NCBI GenBank assembly: GCA_021496505.1
Contig: CP053031.1
Coordinates: forward strand, 3,030,001-3,094,000
From: Thermoleophilia bacterium SCSIO 60948
Lineage (GTDB): Bacteria; Actinomycetota; Thermoleophilia; Solirubrobacterales; 70-9
Length of the DNA stretch: 64,000 nucleotides
Reading direction: 5' to 3'
Below, in pieces: positions 1 to 7,526 of this stretch. Below the pieces are notes generated by a model that did not search any database, had not been told where the DNA came from, and saw nothing but the letters and a program-made list of their open reading frames with translations. The position numbers were made by a program, and so were the translations under genes. How positions within the stretch are numbered: position 1 is the first letter of the stretch; every line of letters starts with the position of its first letter.

Positions 1-39
1 CGTGTGCGGAAGCTCGAGGCGAAGCTCGGCGAGGACTGA
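1..39 (+). CDS. C-terminal end of an unidentified protein (cut by window edge)
   Basis: Frame 1 from the first base reads RVRKLEAKLGED and then TGA at 37-39. The composition (alternating charged residues, GC-rich third positions) fits the end of a real gene read on the plus strand. Only 12 residues are visible, so no family can be named. It ends 106 bp before the next plus-strand start at 146. Confidence 0.4.
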   Translation, partial: RVRKLEAKLGED

Positions 40-145
40 CCCGATGCTCCGGCGTCCACGCGGATTCCGCGGGTAGCGGAGGAGTGGGGGCAAGGAGACA
101 TCGCTCGCCGCGCGCGAGGTGGCGGGTCGAGGAGAGGAGGCCGTC

Positions 146-1369
146 ATGGCCGACAATCGCGGAGTCGCCTACATCGAGCCAGGCAAGGTCGAGGTCCAGG
201 ACATCGACTTTCCGACGCTCAGGCTCGAGGACGGTCCGGGAGTGCATCCGGACAACGTCGGGCGCGAAACACCCCACGGAGCGATCCTCAAGATCGTCTC
301 GACGAACATCTGCGGCTCGGACCAGCACATGGTGCGCGGCCGGACGACCGCGCCGGAAGGCCTGATCCTCGGACACGAGATCACCGGTGAGGTGATCGAG
401 ACAGGGCCCGGCGTCGAGTTCATCAAGGAGGGCGACGTCTGCTCGGTGCCGTTCAACATCGCCTGCGGGCGCTGCCGGCAGTGCAAGGAGGGCAACACGG
501 GCGTCTGCCTGAACACGAACCCCGAACGTCCCGGTTCGGCGTACGGATACGTCGACATGGGTGGCTGGCGGGGTGGCCAGGCCGAGTACGTGATGGTCCC
601 CTACGCGGACTGGAACCTGCTCCGGTTCCCCGACAAGGACCAGGCGATGGAGAAGATCCTCGACCTGACGATGCTGTCGGACATCTTCCCGACCGGCTAC
701 CACGGCTGCGTGACCGCGGGGGTGACCACCGGCTCGACCGTCTACATCGCGGGCGCCGGCCCGGTGGGACTCGCCGCCGCCTACTCGGCACACCTGCTCG
801 GAGCCGCGGTGGTCATCGTCGCCGACCTGAACGAGCAGCGGCTCGCGCAGGCGCGCTCGTTCGGCTGCGAGACGATCGACGTCTCGAAGGGCGATCCGAA
901 GGACCAGGTCGAGCAGATCCTCGGCGTCCCCGAGGTCGACTGCTCGGTCGACGCGGTCGGCTTCGAGGCTCGCGGGCACGGCGAGGGCTCGGACACCGAA
1001 GCACCGGCGACGGTCCTCAACACCGCGATGGACCTAACCCGCGCCGCGGGCAAGATCGGAATCCCCGGTCTCTACGTCACGGCGGACCCCGGCGGCGTCG
1101 ACGAAGCCGCGCAGACCGGGTCACTGTCGATGGCGTTCGGCATCGGCTGGTCGAAGTCGCACTCGTTCGCGACCGGTCAGTGCCCGGTGATGCGCTACCA
1201 CCGCGGCCTGATGCAGGCGATCCTCAACGACAAGGCGAAGATCGCCGACGCCGTGAACGCGAAGGTGATCACGCTCGACGAGGCACCGAAGGGCTACCAG
1301 GACTTCGACTCCGGGGTGGCCGAGAAGTTCGTGATCGACCCCCACGGGCTGATCGGGGCCGCGGCCTAG
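146..1369 (+). CDS. fdhA: Glutathione-independent formaldehyde dehydrogenase (zinc alcohol dehydrogenase family)
   Basis: A 407-residue medium-chain zinc dehydrogenase. Family members oxidise formaldehyde (and other aldehydes by dismutation) with bound NAD, without glutathione. The catalytic zinc region NICGSDQHM carries Cys56, and GHEITGEV carries His77-Glu78. The structural-zinc loop has four cysteines at 107, 110, 113 and 121, and the Rossmann motif is GAGPVGLAAA. The start is ATG 146 because GGAGAGGAGG lies at 131-140, five bases upstream; an in-frame ATG at 119 has no such site. A hairpin terminator follows at 1392-1418. The close match to the Pseudomonas putida FDH pattern makes the subfamily likely, but related members use other alcohols or aldehydes. 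Confidence 0.88.
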   Translation: MADNRGVAYIEPGKVEVQDIDFPTLRLEDGPGVHPDNVGRETPHGAILKIVSTNICGSDQHMVRGRTTAPEGLILGHEITGEVIETGPGVEFIKEGDVCSVPFNIACGRCRQCKEGNTGVCLNTNPERPGSAYGYVDMGGWRGGQAEYVMVPYADWNLLRFPDKDQAMEKILDLTMLSDIFPTGYHGCVTAGVTTGSTVYIAGAGPVGLAAAYSAHLLGAAVVIVADLNEQRLAQARSFGCETIDVSKGDPKDQVEQILGVPEVDCSVDAVGFEARGHGEGSDTEAPATVLNTAMDLTRAAGKIGIPGLYVTADPGGVDEAAQTGSLSMAFGIGWSKSHSFATGQCPVMRYHRGLMQAILNDKAKIADAVNAKVITLDEAPKGYQDFDSGVAEKFVIDPHGLIGAAA

Positions 1370-1391
1370 CCGTCTCCTGAGCTTCGGCGGG

Positions 1392-1418
1392 ACGCTGCCC
1401 GGCTCGGCCGGGCGGCGT
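1392..1418 (+). terminator. Hairpin terminator after the formaldehyde dehydrogenase gene
   Basis: An 11-bp stem (ACGCTGCCCGG paired with CCGGGCGGCGT, one G-U pair) closes a 5-base loop, 23 bases after the stop codon. There is no T-tract, which is common for high-GC terminators. It could also reinforce the end of the convergent gene at 1704, though the dispersed repeat lies in between. Confidence 0.5.
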
Positions 1419-1435
1419 TCCGCGCGGCTGGTGCT

Positions 1436-1698
1436 GGTGGTGGCGTCCCGCTCGGGGCGTCGCCAGTGGGTGCGGCGCGTGGTGTGGTTGCACCGAGGGG
1501 AGGACCCTGGGTGCGCCCGGGTTGATTCGGGCGCCTGCGGCGGAGCAAAGCTGGACTGGTGCCCCTGATGGGCACCGGGGTGACTTTGCCTCGCTCCCGA
1601 GACGCCGTTCGGGGGCGTTGGCCGCCGGTGATTGCTCCGCAACGCCTGGAGCCATTGCTCCCTCCGCGCGGCTCCGAACCCGCACGGAAACCCGTGCA
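1436..1698 (+). repeat. Dispersed repeat R1, copy A
   Basis: This stretch matches the reverse complement of 28636-28900. The first 27 bases (from GGTGGTGGCGTCCCG) are identical and the first 100 or so bases are close to 90% identical by eye. Two further well-matched blocks follow, around 1577-1603 (GGGTGACTTTGCCTCGCTCC region) and 1657-1690. An extended dyad centred on 1567 (GCAAAG, 7 bases, GGTGCCC-CTGAT-GGGCACC, 7 bases, CTTTGC) sits in the middle. It lies between two convergent genes, 5 bp from the glycosyltransferase stop codon. No transposase or convincing open frame is present. It may be a non-autonomous mobile element or a structured RNA. Confidence 0.8.
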
Positions 1699-1703
1699 AA
1701 GCA

Positions 1704-2468
1704 CTAGGGCGAGCCCCGCCCCACCCGCCGTCGCAGCATCGGCACGCTCACCGCCGCCTCGAGCGCGATCTCGGTCGTCATCTTCGAGCGACCGAGACGG
1801 CGGTCGCGGAAGACGATCGGGAGCTCGCGGATCCGTGCGCCGGCGAGCGCGGCGCGGTAGGTCAGCTCGACCTGGAAAGCGTAGCCGTGGGTCTCGAGAT
1901 GGTCGAGCGGCAGGGCGGCGAGGGTCGTGGCGCGGAATGCCTTGAAGCCCCCCGTCAGGTCGCGGACGCCGATCCGAAGCCAGGCGGCCGCGTAGGCGCA
2001 ACCGAGCCGGGAGATCGCGCGGCGCCCGGGGCCCCAGTCCTCGATCCGGCCGCCGTCCACGTAGCGCGAGCCGATCGCGAGATCGGCGCCGTCGTCGATC
2101 TCGCCGATCAGGCGGCCGAGGTCGGACGGGTCGTGCGACCCGTCGGCGTCCATCTGGCAGACGACCCGCGCACCCGCCCCGAGCGCTCGCTTGAAACCGG
2201 CGACGTAGGCCGGTCCGAGGCCCTCCTTGACGCTTCGGTGAAGGACCTCGACGCGCGAGTCCTCGGCGGCGAGCCGGTCGGCGATCGCCCCGGTGCCGTC
2301 GGGCGACCCGTCGTCGACGACGAGGATCCGGTGCCCGTTCGGCAGCGCGGCGCCGGCCTCGCTCACCGCGCGCTCGACATTCAAGGCTTCGTCGTAGGTC
2401 GGCAGGATGAGCCAGACGTCGCCCTCTCCGGCGACGTCCTCGGCGGGGGTCTGCTCGGCGCCGCTCAC
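1704..2468 (-). CDS. Polyprenol-phosphate mannosyltransferase-like glycosyltransferase (GT2)
   Basis: A GT-A fold family 2 glycosyltransferase that would move a sugar (mannose or glucose in characterised relatives) from its nucleotide donor to polyprenyl phosphate at the inner membrane. Visible motifs in order are ILPTYDEALNV, VVDDGSPDGTG, the metal-binding MDADGSHDP, IGSRYV and LTGGFKAFR, all typical of Dpm1/Ppm1. I see no C-terminal membrane domain, so it is the short catalytic form. I chose GTG 2468, which leaves 16 residues before the core and 64 bp to the divergent gene at 2533. ATG 2516 and TTG 2525 are in-frame alternatives without a clear ribosome binding site. The actual sugar is not readable from sequence. 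Confidence 0.8.
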   Translation of the reverse strand: MSGAEQTPAEDVAGEGDVWLILPTYDEALNVERAVSEAGAALPNGHRILVVDDGSPDGTGAIADRLAAEDSRVEVLHRSVKEGLGPAYVAGFKRALGAGARVVCQMDADGSHDPSDLGRLIGEIDDGADLAIGSRYVDGGRIEDWGPGRRAISRLGCAYAAAWLRIGVRDLTGGFKAFRATTLAALPLDHLETHGYAFQVELTYRAALAGARIRELPIVFRDRRLGRSKMTTEIALEAAVSVPMLRRRVGRGSP

Positions 2469-2532
2469 GGGCCGCGGATCGTAGGGACGAGTCGCTGGAG
2501 GGCCGCGCCGCGGCATCCGATACAAGTTTCTG

Positions 2533-3723
2533 ATGCACGCAACCCTTCTCCGCCTGCGCCCGCTCGCCCTGATCGCCGCGCTCGCCTCGCTCGTCCTGCT
2601 CGCCGCCGCCGCGGACGCGGGTCAGCAACAGAAGCTCCGCGTCTCGACGAGCGGTGACAACTCCGAGCGGATCAAGACCGTCGCGATCGGCAAGCGTCCC
2701 GGGAGCAAGTCGAAGGTCGCGATGTCGATCAGCCCGAACAAGGTCGGGCCGGTGCGGCCGGGCGACGCGATCGTGGCCTCCGGCGACATCGAGGTCTCGA
2801 CCACGTGTCTCGAGCCGATGCCGCAATGCGTCGGCAAGCGCTACTCCTACAGCCCGTTCGTCCGCGCCCGGCTCGTCCTCGGCGCCAAGCCGACGGCGCG
2901 GAGCCCGAAGTCGACCTATCCGCTGTCGCGCTGGGACAAGATCAAGTGCGCACAGGACCTGCCGAATCGCAATCACCACTGCGTCCTCGTGATCCCGCGC
3001 GCGCAGCAGGCGATTCCGAACGACGCGAAGCTGCCGTGCACGCGCTGCAACGTCAACCTCGTCCTCGACGCCTACTCGGGCCAGGCGAAGAAGGGCAACG
3101 TCCTCGTCGTCGGCACCGACGAGGACAGCGGCATCGCACAGGACAAGGGGCGGATCTCCGCCGCCGTGTTCAAGCCGGGGCCGGTCGCGAAGGGCAAGCT
3201 CGCCAAGACGACGCGCCCGAGCACCGGTCGCCTGCCGGTCAGCGGCTCGTCGAAGAAGAAGACCGTCCTCTACTCGCTGCGGCTCGGCAACCTGAAGGCT
3301 GGCGAGCAGTTCATCGTCGATTCGAAGGCGACGGTCTCGCTCGCGGGCAAGCCCTACAACGCGCTGCTTCAGTCGCAGCTCGTCCTCTCGGAGAAGCCCG
3401 GCTCGGTGAGCCGCTCGGGCAACCCGACGAAGGTGACGAAGACGAAGGGCCAGATCTCCGACATCAACGGCTTCAACTGCACGCGCGGGTCCAGCGCGCA
3501 CCGCAGCCCGTGTGCGATCCGGCGGCCGGGGATCATGTCTCTGGTCTACGACTCGAAGACGAATCCCGTTCAGGGAACGGGTGCCGACGTGCCGCTCTAT
3601 CTGAACCTGGTCGCCTCGGCCAAAGGCCAGTTCGGCAAGGACCCCAAGCCGGGCGACGCGCTCAGGATCGGGCGAAAGAGCGGCTTCATCAAGGCCTACC
3701 GCTACGGCCCGGAGTTCAAGTAG
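2533..3723 (+). CDS. Secreted protein of unknown function
   Basis: A 396-residue protein whose first 29 residues form a typical signal peptide (LRLRPLALIAALASLVLLAAAADAG). The mature part is basic and lysine-rich, with at least eight cysteines, including a CTRC pair and Cys residues near the C-terminus (FNCTRGSSAHRSPC), which suggests an exported, disulfide-bonded beta-rich protein. I recognise no family. It is divergent from the polyprenol glycosyltransferase with about 64 bp between, and is followed after 32 bp by the SMP-30 gene on the same strand. A surface or wall role is inference only. Confidence 0.7.
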   Translation: MHATLLRLRPLALIAALASLVLLAAAADAGQQQKLRVSTSGDNSERIKTVAIGKRPGSKSKVAMSISPNKVGPVRPGDAIVASGDIEVSTTCLEPMPQCVGKRYSYSPFVRARLVLGAKPTARSPKSTYPLSRWDKIKCAQDLPNRNHHCVLVIPRAQQAIPNDAKLPCTRCNVNLVLDAYSGQAKKGNVLVVGTDEDSGIAQDKGRISAAVFKPGPVAKGKLAKTTRPSTGRLPVSGSSKKKTVLYSLRLGNLKAGEQFIVDSKATVSLAGKPYNALLQSQLVLSEKPGSVSRSGNPTKVTKTKGQISDINGFNCTRGSSAHRSPCAIRRPGIMSLVYDSKTNPVQGTGADVPLYLNLVASAKGQFGKDPKPGDALRIGRKSGFIKAYRYGPEFK

Positions 3724-3755
3724 CCCGCCGCCCGGACGTCGCGTAAGGTCGGGGC

Positions 3756-4646
3756 ATGGCTGAGCTCCGACGTTTCTCCGACGGTGGCCACTTTTTCGAG
3801 GGGCCGCGCTGGCACGACGGCCGGTGGTGGGTCTCCGACTTCTACGCGCACGAGGTCGCGACCCTCTCCGGCGACGGGATGCGCGAGGTCGTGCTCGAGG
3901 TCGAGGGGCAGCCGTCGGGGCTCGGCTGGATGCCGGACGGGTCTTTGCTCGTCAGCTCGATGAAGGACCGGCGGATCATCCGCCGCAGCCCCGATGGCGA
4001 GGTGAGCGTCCACGCCGACGTCTCCGAGCACGGGGAGGGGTGGCTGAACGACATGGTCGTCGACTCGGGTGGCGGTCTGTGGGCCGGCTACTTCGGCTTC
4101 GACCTGGTGACGATGGAGGGGATCTCCGAGGCGACCATGGTCCGCGTCGAGGCCGACGGTTCGGCACGCGTCGCCGCTCGCGACATGCGGTTCCCGAATG
4201 CCTCGATGATCACCCCGGACGGAGGCACGCTGATCGTCGCCGAGACGACGGGCGGCCGCCTCAGCGCGTTCGACATCTCCGACGACAACGACCTCACGAA
4301 CCGCCGCGTCTGGGCCGAGCTCGCGCCGCTCCAGCCGCTCGCGGTCGAGAACATCCCGAAGCTCGGCTACGCGCCCGACGGCTCGACGCTCGACGCCGAG
4401 GGCATGGTCTGGACCGCCGACGCGGTCGGGACGCGGTGCTGCCGTGTCGCCGAGGGCGGTGAGATCGTCGAGACGATCGAGGCGCCCGAGGGTCTCGCGT
4501 TCTACGCCTGTCAGCTCGGCGGCCCCGACGGCCGCGACCTGCTGCTCTGCGCCGCGCCCGACTTCCACGCCCCGAACCGCGAGGCGGCCAGGGAGGCGGT
4601 CCTGTTCCTGACGCGGGCTCCCGCGCCGCACGCCGGCCTGCCCTAG
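3756..4646 (+). CDS. SMP-30/gluconolactonase/LRE family protein
   Basis: A 296-residue six-bladed propeller of the SMP-30 family, calcium-dependent lactonases or esterases. Diagnostic stretches are GHFFEGPRWHDGRWWVSDF at the N-terminus (the EGPRW glutamate binds the metal), WLNDMVVDSGGGLWAGYFGF (Asn-Asp of the active site) and an Asp-containing DAEGMVWTAD near residue 215. There is no signal peptide, so it should be cytoplasmic. It starts with ATG 32 bp after the secreted-protein stop. Substrate is unknown, as sugar lactones, phosphotriesters and drug lactones all occur in the family. Confidence 0.85.
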   Translation: MAELRRFSDGGHFFEGPRWHDGRWWVSDFYAHEVATLSGDGMREVVLEVEGQPSGLGWMPDGSLLVSSMKDRRIIRRSPDGEVSVHADVSEHGEGWLNDMVVDSGGGLWAGYFGFDLVTMEGISEATMVRVEADGSARVAARDMRFPNASMITPDGGTLIVAETTGGRLSAFDISDDNDLTNRRVWAELAPLQPLAVENIPKLGYAPDGSTLDAEGMVWTADAVGTRCCRVAEGGEIVETIEAPEGLAFYACQLGGPDGRDLLLCAAPDFHAPNREAAREAVLFLTRAPAPHAGLP

Positions 4647-4746
4647 CCCGCCGCTACGGCCGGCTCGCCGCCCGGAGGACCCGGGGCGCGGAGGACTGGC
4701 CGCGCGGAGGGGGTCGAGGCTCCGGCGGCGGACCTAAAATCCGCTG

Positions 4747-6336
4747 GTGCACCTCGAGCTCGCCCTGCTCTCGATCCTGGTCGCGGTCGTCGTCCTGCTC
4801 GTCGGCTCGCAGTTCCTGCGGGTCCCGTATCCGATCCTGCTCGTCATCGGTGGGCTCGGGATCGCGCTCATCCCCGGCGTCCCGGAGATCGAGCTCGACC
4901 CGGACCTCGTGCTCGTGATCCTGCTGCCACCGCTGCTCTACGCGGCGGCGTTCTTCACGCCGCTGCGCGAGCTGCGGCGCAACCTGCGCGCGGTGTCTGC
5001 ACTCGCGATCGGACTCGTCCTGGCGACGATGACCGTGGTCGCGGTCGTCGCGCACCTGGCGATCGGCCTGCCGTGGGGACCCGCCTTCGTCCTCGGCGCG
5101 ATCGTCTCGCCTACCGATCCGGTCGCCGCGACGTCGATCGCGAGGCGGCTCGGGATGCCGAACCGGATCGTCTCGATCGTCGAGGGCGAATCGCTCGTCA
5201 ACGACGGCACCGCCCTCGTCGCCTACCGCTTCGCCGTCGCCGCCGTCGTGACCGGTGCGTTCAGCCTCCCGGAGGCGACGGTGCAGTTCTTCGTCTCCGG
5301 GCTCGGCGGCGTCGCCGTCGGGATCGGCGTCGGCGCGGTCGTGGCATTCGTCCGCAAGCGGCTCGACAACCCCCCGGTTGAGGTCACGATCGCGATCTTC
5401 ACCGCCTACTTCGCCTACCTGCCGGCCGAGCTCCTGCACGTCTCAGGCGTGTTGGCGGCGGTCACCGTCGGGATCTTCATGGGCCGGCTGACGTCGAAGC
5501 TGACGACGGCGACGACGCGGATCCAGGGCGAGGCGGTCTTCGAGATCGTCTCGTTCATCCTCAACTCGGCGCTGTTCACGCTCGTCGGCCTCCAGCTGCC
5601 CGCCGTGCTCGAGGGCGCGGACGAGCTCGCGGTCTCGCAGCTCGTCGGCCAGGGGCTTCTGATCGCCGCCGCGGTGATCGCCACCAGGCTCGCGTTCACC
5701 TTCCCCGCGACGTACGTGCCGCGGATGCTGTCGCGCCGGATCCGCGAGCGGCGGCCACGCCCGCCGGCGCGCGAGACGCTGGTCGTCGCCTGGACGGGGA
5801 TGCGTGGCGCGGTATCGCTCGCCGCGGCGCTCGCGATCCCGCTCACCGTCGATGGCGGCGGCGCGTTCCCGGAGCGCGACCTGATCATCTTCCTGACCTT
5901 CTCGGTGATCCTCGTGACGCTGATCGTCCAGGGCCTCTCGCTGCCGCTGCTGATCAGGATCCTCGACCTCGACGACCACGACGTGCAGCGCGAGCGCGAG
6001 GAGAACAAGGCACGACTGATCACCGCCCGCGCGGTTCTCGACCGGCTCGACGAGCTCGTCAAGGAGGACTGGGTGCGCGAGGACACGGTCGAGCGGGTCA
6101 GCGGGATGTACCGCTACCGCGAGCGGCGCTTCAGCGCCCGCTTCGCCGACGACGGAGGGGAGGAGTCGAGCGCGATCGAGGACCGCAGCTCCAACTACCA
6201 GCGCCTCGTCCACGAGCTGCTCGACGCCCAGCGCGGCGCTCTCGAGGAGCTCCGCAACGAGGGCCGGATCGATGACGATGTCCTGAGGACGATCGGTCGC
6301 GAGCTCGACCACGAGGAGTCGCGGCTCGAGGTCTGA
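4747..6336 (+). CDS. Na+/H+ antiporter, CPA1 (NhaP) family
   Basis: A 529-residue integral membrane protein with about 12 hydrophobic segments in residues 1-400, followed by a charged cytoplasmic tail of about 120 residues. CPA1 signatures are clear: SPTDPVAATSIARRLG, then EGESLVNDGTALV with the Asn-Asp ion-binding pair, and GMRGAVSLAAALAIP in the later helices. Such proteins exchange Na+ (or K+) for H+ and serve in pH and salt homeostasis. It starts with GTG 4747; I see no strong ribosome binding site. It is convergent with the ArsB-like permease, with only 8 bp between stops. Confidence 0.9.
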   Translation: MHLELALLSILVAVVVLLVGSQFLRVPYPILLVIGGLGIALIPGVPEIELDPDLVLVILLPPLLYAAAFFTPLRELRRNLRAVSALAIGLVLATMTVVAVVAHLAIGLPWGPAFVLGAIVSPTDPVAATSIARRLGMPNRIVSIVEGESLVNDGTALVAYRFAVAAVVTGAFSLPEATVQFFVSGLGGVAVGIGVGAVVAFVRKRLDNPPVEVTIAIFTAYFAYLPAELLHVSGVLAAVTVGIFMGRLTSKLTTATTRIQGEAVFEIVSFILNSALFTLVGLQLPAVLEGADELAVSQLVGQGLLIAAAVIATRLAFTFPATYVPRMLSRRIRERRPRPPARETLVVAWTGMRGAVSLAAALAIPLTVDGGGAFPERDLIIFLTFSVILVTLIVQGLSLPLLIRILDLDDHDVQREREENKARLITARAVLDRLDELVKEDWVREDTVERVSGMYRYRERRFSARFADDGGEESSAIEDRSSNYQRLVHELLDAQRGALEELRNEGRIDDDVLRTIGRELDHEESRLEV

Positions 6337-6344
6337 CCCGTCGC

Positions 6345-7448
6345 TCAGCCGGCGAGCTCGAGGGCGAGCCAGAGCGCGAGCGTCGAGGCGACGAGGATCG
6401 CGGGCACGGTCGCGATGCCGAGCTCGAATATCAGCCGGTCGTTCGTCCCGAGCCCGGCCCGCCGCATCTCCGAGCGCCAGAGCAGCGTCGCGAGCGAGCC
6501 CCACGGGGTCAGGTTCGGACCCACCCCGAGGCCGATCAGGGCGGCGAGCAGAGCGGGCTCGCCGGCCGGCGCGAGCACCGGGATCAGGATCAGCGTCGCC
6601 GGGATGTTGTTGACGAGGTTCGCGAGCAGCGCGGCGAGCAGGCAGGTGGCGAGCAGCGCCGCCGGCGAGTCCCCGGCGGGCACGAGGCCGGCGAGCGCCT
6701 CGGAGAGACCGAGCTCGCCGAGCCATTCGACGAGGAGTGCCAGGGCCACCACCGCGATGAGGAAGAGCGGCTTGACCGCGAGCACCAGGCCGCTCGCGCG
6801 AAGACCTTCGCTCGTCGCCGCGAAGGCGACGAGGACGAGGGCCCCGGCGAGCACGGGCCAGAGTGGGGCGAGCCCGATTGCCGACGCCGCGAGGACACCG
6901 GCCAGCGAGAGCGCGACGATCGCGATCGCCGCGCGCGGCGTCGGGATCGCATCGGAGGACGGCGCCGCGTCCGGCTCGGCGTCGATCGGCCGCGCGAAGC
7001 GGCGCCGCAGCACCAACCACTCGATCGCCACCGCCACGGCCCATGGCGCGGCCATCAGCATGGCGAAGCGCGTGAACGGGATCTCGGCCTGGGTCGCGAC
7101 GAGCAGGCCGGTCAGGTTCGAGACCGGCAACAGCAGCGAGGCGGAGTTCGCGAGATGGAGCGACGCGAAGGCGGCGGGAAGCGGATCGCGGCGCCGTCTC
7201 GCCGCGGCAGCCAGCAGCATCGGGACGAGCAGGAGGACCGTCGCGTCGAGGCTCAGAGCGATCGTGATCGCGGCCGCGGCGGCGAACGCTCGCGCGAAAC
7301 GCCGCCGCGCCCCGGGCGCGCTCGCTATCCGCTCACCGAGCCAGTCGAAGAGACGCTCGCGTCGGCAACCCTCGGCCAGAAGCAGCAGCGCCGCGAGGAA
7401 GCCGAGCGTGGGGGCGAGCTCGGCGAGTGTCGGCCAGGGGTCGAACAA
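6345..7448 (-). CDS. ArsB/SLC13-like membrane permease
   Basis: A 367-residue protein with about 10 membrane segments. ArsB/IT-superfamily features include LSLDATVLLLVP, NSASLLLPVSNLTGLL and, near the C-terminus, GVGPNLTPWGSLATLLW, which matches the conserved helix hairpin of arsenite and anion permeases. No arsenate reductase or arsenic-responsive regulator is adjacent: the nearest ArsR-type gene is 4 kb away and lacks the usual metal site. The substrate may therefore be arsenite, another oxyanion or a dicarboxylate. It is convergent with the CPA1 antiporter. Confidence 0.75.
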   Translation of the reverse strand: MFDPWPTLAELAPTLGFLAALLLLAEGCRRERLFDWLGERIASAPGARRRFARAFAAAAAITIALSLDATVLLLVPMLLAAAARRRRDPLPAAFASLHLANSASLLLPVSNLTGLLVATQAEIPFTRFAMLMAAPWAVAVAIEWLVLRRRFARPIDAEPDAAPSSDAIPTPRAAIAIVALSLAGVLAASAIGLAPLWPVLAGALVLVAFAATSEGLRASGLVLAVKPLFLIAVVALALLVEWLGELGLSEALAGLVPAGDSPAALLATCLLAALLANLVNNIPATLILIPVLAPAGEPALLAALIGLGVGPNLTPWGSLATLLWRSEMRRAGLGTNDRLIFELGIATVPAILVASTLALWLALELAG

Positions 7449-7526
7449 GCGCCGCGGGACCCTACGTGCCCCGCAGCGAGGTCCCGGCCCGCACGCGTCG
7501 CGCGCCGGGGATCAGCTACATCTCGC

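Noticed and set aside
1269-1685. Possible small protein encoded by the R1 repeat (frames starting MRVRSRAEG in both copies)
   Set aside because: The shared residues (RRLGSEAKSP, APRVLPS, TPRAGRHH) follow from nucleotide identity of the repeat. The frames run on into unrelated sequence and have no ribosome binding site or frame-preserving substitution pattern.
1366-3501. 711-codon minus-strand frame
   Set aside because: It runs in the wrong frame across the glycosyltransferase and antisense to the secreted protein; the translation is Arg-rich with no domain.
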